The notes below the pieces were generated by a model. That model was not told the origin of the DNA. It did no database searches and worked only from the letters and a program-made list of their open reading frames with translations. From Rhodoferax sp. (GTDB lineage Bacteria; Pseudomonadota; Gammaproteobacteria; Burkholderiales; Burkholderiaceae_C), in contig JAQGMQ010000554.1 of assembly GCA_028292305.1 (NCBI GenBank), positions 1 through 6,484 on the forward strand: a stretch of 6,484 bases of DNA. The letters are read 5' to 3'. Positions 1-6,121 of the stretch are shown piece after piece. Within the stretch, counting starts at the first letter, position 1. Every line of letters starts with the position of its first letter. The position numbers were made by a program, and so were the translations under genes.

Positions 1-1
1 G

Positions 2-484
2 CCGGCCTGCCATGTGATGGTCAGCACCGTGTTCGGCGACGAAGCCCATGTGATCCAGAGCCTGGAAGCCGGCGCCGCGGGCTACCTGCTGAAGGACAGC
101 ATGCCCGAGCGCGTGACCGAAGAGATCCGCAACGTGTATGCCGGCGGCAGTCCCATCAGCCCGCTCATCGCGCGCCAGCTGCTGACGCGGTTCCGCCATG
201 CGCTGACCAGCGAAACCATGCCGCTGCAGAGCCCGGCGCAGGCCAGGGCCGAAGAGCCGCTGCCGGTGGCGGCACAGGCGGAGCAGGCGCACCTGTCACC
301 GCGCGAACGCCAGGTGCTCGACTACATCACCAAGGGGTTCAGCTACGAGGAAATCGGCGGCCTGATGAGCTTGTCGCGCAACACCGTGCTGAGTTTCGAG
401 CGGCGCATCTACGCCAAGCTCAAGGTTCGGTCTCAGCTCGAGGCCATCCATGAAGCGCGTATCCAGGGCCTGCTGGCGCGTTAG
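2..484 (+). CDS. NarL/LuxR-family response regulator, 5' end outside the window (partial)
   Basis: This is the C-terminal part of a two-component DNA-binding response regulator. The reading frame is open to the left edge, so the GTG at 14 is an internal codon and not a start. The phosphorylated Asp of the receiver lies off the window. The visible receiver end has the beta-4 VSTVFGDEA stretch with the Ser/Thr switch region, then EAGAAGYLLKD with the conserved Lys (codon 92-94). An Ala/Glu/Gln-rich linker follows, then a LuxR-type helix-turn-helix beginning LSPRERQVLDYITKGFSYEE and ending near KLKVRSQLEA. The scaffold is standard, but the recognition-helix stretch NTVLSFERRIYAKL lacks the usual His after TV and has Glu-Arg-Arg where many relatives have Val-Lys-Asn. 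Its last 35 bases overlap the following sensor kinase gene, which implies a co-transcribed cognate pair. Kinase-dependent transcriptional control is inferred from the family; targets are unknown. Confidence 0.93.
   Translation, partial: PACHVMVSTVFGDEAHVIQSLEAGAAGYLLKDSMPERVTEEIRNVYAGGSPISPLIARQLLTRFRHALTSETMPLQSPAQARAEEPLPVAAQAEQAHLSPRERQVLDYITKGFSYEEIGGLMSLSRNTVLSFERRIYAKLKVRSQLEAIHEARIQGLLAR
440..443 (+). promoter_or_regulatory. Ribosome binding site (GAGG) for sensor kinase 1, inside the regulator gene
   Basis: GAGG lies 6 bases before the ATG at 450, a good Shine-Dalgarno spacing. It supports this start although the start lies within the end of the regulator gene. A basic N-terminus followed by a hydrophobic stretch directly after the ATG gives independent support. 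Confidence 0.6.
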
Positions 485-2492
485 CGCCGCCGTGCTGCTG
501 GCGCTGGGGCTGCGTGCCGCCAGTGCGCCAACGGCGTTGGCCGAGCCCGCGGCGCAACACATCACCACAGCGCGGGTGCTGGCCTCGGACGGCGGGGTCT
601 TCGCGCCGGCACCGCGTCGGCGAGAACCACTGCCGGCCGATACGGATGACGACACAGGCGCCGCCGCGGGTGCGCCAGACCCGTGGCAGACCGTTGCCCT
701 GCCCTTCATCTGGCCCCGCACCGTGCTGCCCGACGGTGACCCCGAGGCCCATGCGCGGCGCACCACCTGGTTCCGCGTCGACGTGCCGCGCGACGTTCGC
801 AGTGCCGGCGGCAGTGCCGCGCCAAGCCCAGGCACCTGGCTCTACCTGCCGCGCTGGCAGACCATCGGCCAGATCGCCATCTACGGTGATGAGCGTCTGC
901 TGTACCGCTCCACCGCCGACCTGGTGTGGAACGGCTACAACCATCCGCTGTGGATCGCGCTCGACGCCGAAGGCACGCAGCCCCTGCCCGGCGTGCTGCG
1001 CATCCGCATCGACAGCCAGCGCAGCGCCGGCGGTGCCTTGTCGTCGTTGTACATCGGCGGCGCTGCGCTCCGGCCGCACTACGAGTTGCGGCGCCTGCTG
1101 CAGGTGCGCCTGCCCGAACTCAGCGGCGTGGCCGTGCTGGGCCTGGGCGCTTTCGCCCTGGCCGTGTGGCTGATGCGCCGCCGCGAAAGCGCCTACCTGC
1201 TGTTTGCCATCTTCACCGTGCTGGCGGTGCTGCGCGGGCTGCACTTCCACCTGGGGCTGGAGCCCCTGCCCGTGCCGTCGGCCTGGTTCGGCTGGATGAC
1301 GGTGAACACCGTGCCGGCCATCCTCGTGAGCTGGTATTACTTCGTCGCCTCGCTGGTGCCGCTGGGTCGGCGCTGGTTGTGGGTCGGCCGAAGTCTGCTG
1401 GTGTTGACTTTGCTGTCGTGCGTGGCCACGCTGCCGCCGCTGGCGGTGCTGCCCGGCATGGACACCCTGGCGCCGCTGGCCTATCTGCTGACCTTCGCGG
1501 TGGGCCTGCCCACCGTGGTGGGGCTGGCCTGGGCGGCATGGCGCCATGGCCGCATCGAAGGCATCCTGGCGTCGTCCATCGGGCTGTGCGACGCGGCGGT
1601 GGCCGTGCACGACTGGATGATGCAAAACTACTTCATCGGCCCGGAAGACATGTACTACGGCCCGTTCCTCACGCTGGCGCGGCTGTTGATGTTCATCTAC
1701 GTCATTCTGAGCCGCTACATCGGCGCGGTCGACGAGGCCGAGCAGGCCAACACGCGGCTGGCGCGGCGCCTCTCGGAACGCGAGGCCGAGCTGGCCGAAA
1801 GCTACGAACGCCTGCGTGCCGTGCAGCAGCGCCAGATGCTCACGCGGGAGCGCCAACGGCTGATGCAGGACATCCACGACGGCATGGGTTCGCAGCTCAT
1901 GAGCGCGCTCAAGGTGGCCGAGTCGGGCCAGCTCAGCGAGACCCGCATGGCCATGGTGCTGCGCGAATGCATCGACGACCTGAAGCTCACCGTGGATTCG
2001 CTCGACCCCGTCGATGCCGACCTGCTGCTGCTGCTGGCCACGCTGCGTTACCGCCTGGCGCCGCGCCTGCTGGGCTCGGGCCTGAAGCTCGCCTGGGAGG
2101 TCAGCGACGTGCCCACGCTGGCCTGGCTCGACCCGCGCAGCGCGCTCCATGTGTTGCGCATCCTGCAGGAAGGCATCTCCAACATCCTGCAGCATGCCGG
2201 CGCCACCGAGCTGCGGGTGGCCACCGGCGAGGCCGACGGTGGCGTGTTCGTCACGCTCGACGACAACGGCCGGGGCTTTGCCGCACGGTTGCCGGGGCAG
2301 GACGCCAATGCCTCCGGCACGGGCCGCGGCCTGTCGAACATGGTGCGCCGCGCGCAGGCGTTGGGCGGCCGCGTCACCTGGGAAACCATGGCCCGCGGCA
2401 CCCGCCTGAAGCTGTGGCTGCCGCTTGCGAAATCGCCCGATGTCTCGATGGACAAGACGCTCGATTTCACCTCCGACTGGGCCAACGCCTGA
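450..2492 (+). CDS. Seven-TM sensor histidine kinase 1, HisKA_3/NarX-like catalytic core, apparently active
   Basis: This 680-aa membrane sensor kinase probably phosphorylates the regulator encoded just upstream. Residues 1-31 look like a cleavable signal peptide (basic start, hydrophobic core, cleavage after ALA at 29-31). The extracytoplasmic part (about 32-222) has W79...LPFIWPRT, LYLPRWQ (131-137), IAIYGDE and IRIDS (185-189). This beta-rich pattern is reminiscent of the 7TMR-DISM extracellular domains, an assignment made by eye. Seven hydrophobic segments follow, roughly 225-242, 248-268, 278-304, 310-334, 340-364, 369-396 and 405-424. A charged coiled coil (about 428-470) leads to the H-box DIHDGMGSQL with phosphoacceptor H476. 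The ATPase domain has an N-box with N578, a G1 box D605-N-G607-R-G609 and a G2 box G625-R-G627-L. A 21-residue tail (660-680) follows the usual LWLPL ending and is absent from the paralogue. The ligand is unknown. Start ATG 450 is favoured by GAGG at 440-443 and by the signal peptide. Confidence 0.92.
   Translation: MKRVSRACWRVSAAVLLALGLRAASAPTALAEPAAQHITTARVLASDGGVFAPAPRRREPLPADTDDDTGAAAGAPDPWQTVALPFIWPRTVLPDGDPEAHARRTTWFRVDVPRDVRSAGGSAAPSPGTWLYLPRWQTIGQIAIYGDERLLYRSTADLVWNGYNHPLWIALDAEGTQPLPGVLRIRIDSQRSAGGALSSLYIGGAALRPHYELRRLLQVRLPELSGVAVLGLGAFALAVWLMRRRESAYLLFAIFTVLAVLRGLHFHLGLEPLPVPSAWFGWMTVNTVPAILVSWYYFVASLVPLGRRWLWVGRSLLVLTLLSCVATLPPLAVLPGMDTLAPLAYLLTFAVGLPTVVGLAWAAWRHGRIEGILASSIGLCDAAVAVHDWMMQNYFIGPEDMYYGPFLTLARLLMFIYVILSRYIGAVDEAEQANTRLARRLSEREAELAESYERLRAVQQRQMLTRERQRLMQDIHDGMGSQLMSALKVAESGQLSETRMAMVLRECIDDLKLTVDSLDPVDADLLLLLATLRYRLAPRLLGSGLKLAWEVSDVPTLAWLDPRSALHVLRILQEGISNILQHAGATELRVATGEADGGVFVTLDDNGRGFAARLPGQDANASGTGRGLSNMVRRAQALGGRVTWETMARGTRLKLWLPLAKSPDVSMDKTLDFTSDWANA
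1731..2270 (+). repeat. Paralogous direct repeat, copy 1 (coiled coil through G1 box of kinase 1)
   Basis: This stretch aligns without gaps to 3806-4345 at a constant offset of 2075 bases. It encodes 180 residues, 19 of which differ by my count (about 89% identity). The longest perfect DNA match I found is 41 bases (2016-2056 against 4091-4131) and includes five consecutive CTG codons. Shorter perfect matches of 28-29 bases flank the H-box. The cause is duplication of the whole kinase gene, not a mobile repeat. Confidence 0.85.
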
Positions 2493-2497
2493 CGCCC

Positions 2498-4537
2498 ATG
2501 CGTGCACCATTCGCCTCCACCCGGCACCACACCGCAACCCTGCCCGGGTTGCGCGTCTGGGCCTGGCTCGCGCTGCTGGCGGCACTGTGCTGGCTCCTGG
2601 CCACGGGCCTGGCCGCGGTGTTCGACGCGGGGCCGCCGAGCCCGGCCACACGCCACTTCGTGCAGGCCGAGCTGCTGACGCGGCCCGCGGGCTCGTTCGG
2701 CGAACCGGCACGGCTGCTGAATCCGGCCGATGTCGCCGGGCCGTGGTCGCCCGTGTCGCTGCCCCTCAGCTGGCCGCGCACCCAGGGCCCGGACGACGAC
2801 GCGGGCGAGCCGCTGCCACAGGTCACCTGGCTGCAGGTCCGGCTCGATGGACTGCACGCGGCAACGCCGGGCACCGGCGTCCAGACGGCCACGCCGCCGG
2901 GCTCCGGCGGACTCATGCTCTACCTGCCGCGCTGGCAGACGCTGGGTCGCATCGCCGTGTATGGCGACGACCAGCTGCTCTACCGCTCGCTCGGCGACGT
3001 GGTCTGGACGGCCTTCAACTTTCCGTTGTGGGTGCCGCTGGATGCCGACGGCACACTGCCGCCGCCGGCCATGCTGCGCATCCGCATCGACAGCCTGCCG
3101 GGCGCGGGCGGTGGCCTGTCGTCGATCTGGGTCGGGCCGGCGCAAGACCTCGCGCCGCGTTACCGGCTGCGCAGCCTGCTGCAGACCGGCGTGGCCGACG
3201 TGCTGGGCATGGCCGCGCTGGGCCTGGGCGCGTTTGCGCTGGCGGTGTGGCTGCTGCGCCGGCGTGAACGCACCTACCTGCTGTTCGCGCTGTTCACGCT
3301 GTTGTGGGTGCTACGCGGCCTGCGCTACCACGTGGGTCTGGAGCCGCTGCCCATCCCCTCGGCCTGGTTCGGCTGGATGACCATCAACTCGGGCAACGCC
3401 CTGCTCGTGACCTGGTATGTGTTTGTCTCCACCCTGGTGCCCACGGCGCCGCGCTGGCCCACGCGGGTGCTGCTGGCGCTGCTGGTGGCGTCGAGCATCG
3501 TCACCCTGCCGCTGGTGGCCGACCACGAATGGATCGCCGCGCTGGCCCCGCTGGCCTACCTGGTGACCATCGGCGCCGGTGTGCCCGCCAACATCCTCAT
3601 GGCCTGGGCCGCGTGGCGCCATGGCGGCCGCGAAGGCATCGTGGCCGCGTCGATCGGCCTGCTGCACGTGCCGGTGGCGGTGCACGACTGGATGATGCAG
3701 AACTTCATGGTCGACGCCGAGCATCTGTATGCCTGGCCCCTGTCCACCGTGGCCCGGCTGGCGATGTTCATCTACGTCATCCTGAGCCGCTATGTGGGCG
3801 CCGTGGACGAGGCCGAACAGGCCAACGCACGCCTCACCCACCGCCTCGGCGAGCGTGAGGCCGAGCTGGCCGAAAGCTATGAGCGCCTGCGCGCCGTGCA
3901 GCAGCGCCAGATGCTCACGCGCGAGCGCCAGCGCTTGATGCAGGACATCCACGACGGCATGGGCTCGCAGCTGATGAGTGCGCTCAAGGTAGCCGAATCG
4001 GGCCAGCTCAGTGAGGCCAGGATGGCCATTGTGCTGCGCGAATGCATCGAAGACCTGAAGCTCACCGTCGACTCGCTCGAGCCGGTGGAGGCCGACCTGC
4101 TGCTGCTGCTGGCCACGCTGCGTTACCGCCTCACGCCCAGGTTGCAGGGCTCGGGCCTGAAGCTGCGCTGGGAAGTGAGCGACCTGCCCGCCATCGACTG
4201 GCTCGACCCGCGCGGCGCGCTGCACGTTCTGCGCATCCTGCAGGAGGCGATCTCCCACATCCTGCAACACGCCGGCGCCACCGAGCTGCGCGTGGCCACC
4301 GGCGAGGCCGATGGTGGCGTGTTCGTCACGCTGGACGACAACGGCCAAAGCGTCGCGCGGGCCGAGCCCGGCGCCCACGTGGCGGCCACTGCCGGCGTGC
4401 GAGGCAAGGGCCTGTCGAACATGGCGCGCCGGGCCCAGGCCGTGGGTGGTCAGGTGGGTTGGGAGGCGATCGACGGCGGCACGCGGTTCAGGCTGTGGCT
4501 GCCGTTGCAGCGGCATGCGGATGAGCCGATCTGTTGA
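2498..4537 (+). CDS. Seven-TM sensor histidine kinase 2, paralogue of kinase 1 with degenerate ATP site (possible pseudokinase)
   Basis: This 679-aa protein has the same architecture as kinase 1. The N-terminus differs: a long hydrophobic segment (about 20-42) could be an uncleaved anchor or signal peptide. The extracytoplasmic domain keeps W83, LYLPRWQ (141-147) and IRIDS. Seven membrane segments (about 236-433), the coiled coil and the H-box DIHDGMGSQL (H485) match kinase 1 closely. The ATPase domain does not: the N-box reads LQEAISHILQHA with His587 in place of the magnesium-binding Asn, and the G1 box reads DDNGQSV with Ser618 in place of the second Gly. The G2 box GKGL (636-639) is intact. 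ATP binding or autokinase activity may therefore be weak or absent, while phosphotransfer through H485 remains possible. The gene starts 5 bases after the kinase 1 stop with no clear Shine-Dalgarno sequence, so translation is probably coupled. The frame is open far upstream, but the start at 2498 gives a full-length protein matching its paralogue. Confidence 0.92.
   Translation: MRAPFASTRHHTATLPGLRVWAWLALLAALCWLLATGLAAVFDAGPPSPATRHFVQAELLTRPAGSFGEPARLLNPADVAGPWSPVSLPLSWPRTQGPDDDAGEPLPQVTWLQVRLDGLHAATPGTGVQTATPPGSGGLMLYLPRWQTLGRIAVYGDDQLLYRSLGDVVWTAFNFPLWVPLDADGTLPPPAMLRIRIDSLPGAGGGLSSIWVGPAQDLAPRYRLRSLLQTGVADVLGMAALGLGAFALAVWLLRRRERTYLLFALFTLLWVLRGLRYHVGLEPLPIPSAWFGWMTINSGNALLVTWYVFVSTLVPTAPRWPTRVLLALLVASSIVTLPLVADHEWIAALAPLAYLVTIGAGVPANILMAWAAWRHGGREGIVAASIGLLHVPVAVHDWMMQNFMVDAEHLYAWPLSTVARLAMFIYVILSRYVGAVDEAEQANARLTHRLGEREAELAESYERLRAVQQRQMLTRERQRLMQDIHDGMGSQLMSALKVAESGQLSEARMAIVLRECIEDLKLTVDSLEPVEADLLLLLATLRYRLTPRLQGSGLKLRWEVSDLPAIDWLDPRGALHVLRILQEAISHILQHAGATELRVATGEADGGVFVTLDDNGQSVARAEPGAHVAATAGVRGKGLSNMARRAQAVGGQVGWEAIDGGTRFRLWLPLQRHADEPIC
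3806..4345 (+). repeat. Paralogous direct repeat, copy 2 (coiled coil through G1 box of kinase 2)
   Basis: This is the partner of 1731-2270. Both copies keep the corresponding reading frame, so recombination between them would delete about 2075 bases and leave an in-frame hybrid kinase with the sensor of kinase 1 and the degenerate ATPase domain of kinase 2. Within 3851-4015 all 55 codons encode the same residues as copy 1 despite 15 silent differences. Confidence 0.85.
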
Positions 4538-4540
4538 AGC

Positions 4541-6103
4541 TCAGGCAAGTTTGCAGCGGTGCCACGCAGCTTCCAGCGCAATGGCCGCCAGGCAGCCACC
4601 GGCGATGATCTTCACAACAAAAAAATAGTCGAGTGCGCCCATCAGTGTGGCGGCCTGGTTGAGCCATTGGCCCAAGTGGACCACCGCCATCGCCGGGGCT
4701 TCGGCCACCTGGCCTTCTGCGGCAAAACGCTGCGTCAGCGTGGTCAGAGTCTGCGCCAGCGCCGGGTTGGCGGCCGAAAGGCTTTCGCCGAGCCGGGCGT
4801 AGTGCAGGCTGCTGCGCCACTGCATGCACAGCGTGGCCAGTGCGATGCCGGCGGCCACGCCAAACTGGCCGAGAATGTTCTTCACCTGGTTGGCGTGGGA
4901 GAACGTGGTCTCGTCCCGCTGCAGCGTCTGAAAGGTCTGCATGGCAGTGGTCGCCAGCACCACGATCACGAAGGCGCCGTTGCACAGCAGCGCGGGCACC
5001 ACGCTCTGCCACAGGTTGGCCGATTCGCTCAGGCCCGAGAGTTGGCTGGCACAGCACAGCAGCAAGCCGAAGCCCACGAGGTAATAACGCGTTGGGCCGG
5101 GGTGGCGCGGCAACAGGCGCGACAACACGATCCAGCTGGCCACGCCGCCCAGCGCGCCGATGCCGATGACGCGCCCCACCACCTCCAGCGGCAACCCCAG
5201 CGCGCGCTGCAGCAGTACCGGCAGCATGCTGCTGTTGGCGCCGAGCAGCACGTAACCAAGGGCAAACATGCCAAGCCCCAGCAGATAGCGGCGCTGTGCC
5301 AGTGGCCTGAAGCTGATGGCCGCGCCGGCTTTGGCCCGGCTCAGCCAGACGAAAGCCGACAGGCCGGCAACGGCCAGCGCGGCAGTGCCGCACAGCAGCC
5401 AGGCGCCATTGAAGAAATCGAAGCTCGACCGCTGGAGCGCGTGCAACAGCAGGAATGCACCGCCAGTCAACACCAGCAGACTTCGGGAGACCGGCTGCGC
5501 AGGCGTATCGCTTTCGGGCCTGTCGTTGGGCACTACCGCGCCCGCCAGCGCGCCTATGACTGCGGCCGGCAGCAGCAGCGCGAAGAACGCCATGCGCCAG
5601 GCCTGCGCGGCCAGCGCCGCTGAAGCCAGCCAGGGCCCGGCCACGCCCCCCCAGGCCAGGCCGGCGGCGAAAAGTTTGATCCCGGTAAAGCGCCGGGGTG
5701 AGGGCGGAATGTGGTTGACCAACACCCGCCCCGCTGTCATGAACGAGCCACAGCCCAGCGCCATCAACATCCGGCCCGCGGCAAAACCGGCCACACTGGC
5801 GCTGAGCCCGCACACCAGGGCGCCCAACGCGTACAACGCGGCCGAGCCCTGCAGCAAATGGCGCCAGCCCAGCCGAGCCAGCAACTGCCGGTGCAGTGCA
5901 ATCACGCCGATTGCCACTACGGCGTACAGCGTGGCCACCGTGCTGTATTCCTCGGGGCTGGCGGCGATGCCGCCCATCACCGGCGCGGCGCTGAAGGCGA
6001 CCACCGTGGTCTGCAGAAAATCGCTGAACGGCAGGCTGGCGATCAGCGCATAGAACAAGGCGGGTGGATGAGGCCGTTGTTGCGCGGCTTGTGGGGTGGT
6101 CAT
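4541..6103 (-). CDS. MFS transporter, DHA2 (14-TM, EmrB/QacA-like) family
   Basis: This is a 520-aa inner-membrane transporter with about 14 hydrophobic segments, the layout of the DHA2 drug:H+ antiporter branch of the major facilitator superfamily. Family-like marks include D28 in helix 1 (LPFSDFLQTTVV), the loop after helix 2 (ARLGWRH, 76-82, a weak motif A lacking the Asp), G110-R111 in helix 4, G156-P157 in helix 5 (a motif C remnant, GGVAGPWLAS) and the following AWRMAFF. A longer loop with RLGESLSAANPALAQTLTTL sits between the last two helices, as is common in this branch. Substrate export by proton antiport is inferred from the family, and the substrate cannot be told from sequence. 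The ATG at 6103 lies 18 bases after the cupin stop with GGTGA a short distance upstream, so the two are probably one operon. The gene converges on kinase 2, with 3 bases between the stop codons. Confidence 0.9.
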   Translation of the reverse strand: MTTPQAAQQRPHPPALFYALIASLPFSDFLQTTVVAFSAAPVMGGIAASPEEYSTVATLYAVVAIGVIALHRQLLARLGWRHLLQGSAALYALGALVCGLSASVAGFAAGRMLMALGCGSFMTAGRVLVNHIPPSPRRFTGIKLFAAGLAWGGVAGPWLASAALAAQAWRMAFFALLLPAAVIGALAGAVVPNDRPESDTPAQPVSRSLLVLTGGAFLLLHALQRSSFDFFNGAWLLCGTAALAVAGLSAFVWLSRAKAGAAISFRPLAQRRYLLGLGMFALGYVLLGANSSMLPVLLQRALGLPLEVVGRVIGIGALGGVASWIVLSRLLPRHPGPTRYYLVGFGLLLCCASQLSGLSESANLWQSVVPALLCNGAFVIVVLATTAMQTFQTLQRDETTFSHANQVKNILGQFGVAAGIALATLCMQWRSSLHYARLGESLSAANPALAQTLTTLTQRFAAEGQVAEAPAMAVVHLGQWLNQAATLMGALDYFFVVKIIAGGCLAAIALEAAWHRCKLA

Positions 6104-6121
6104 GGCATGGTCACCGTGCCG

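Noticed and set aside
14..16. GTG as start of the response regulator
   Set aside because: It falls inside the receiver domain just before beta-strand 4, and the frame is open to the window edge. It is an internal Val codon of a truncated gene.
926..2497. Upstream extension of the kinase 2 frame, giving a 1203-codon open frame
   Set aside because: The extension runs through kinase 1 in another frame and is Arg/Ala/His-rich low-complexity sequence. The ATG at 2498 gives a protein one residue shorter than its paralogue, so the extension is not coding.
420..2711. A 763-codon open frame on the minus strand opposite kinase 1
   Set aside because: It is His/Gln/Arg/Ala-rich with no recognisable domain and lies antisense to a clearly conserved kinase. 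Such frames arise from GC-rich codon bias; a similar shadow lies opposite kinase 2 (3311-4516).
4619..4625. Run of seven A (T7 on the coding strand of the transporter) as a phase-variation tract or terminator
   Set aside because: The frame is intact here (codes for Tyr-Phe-Phe-Val), the run is short, and no hairpin precedes it on the minus strand.
4559..5623. A 354-codon plus-strand frame opposite the transporter
   Set aside because: The product is Gln/His/Arg-rich without domains, while the minus strand encodes a coherent 14-helix transporter.
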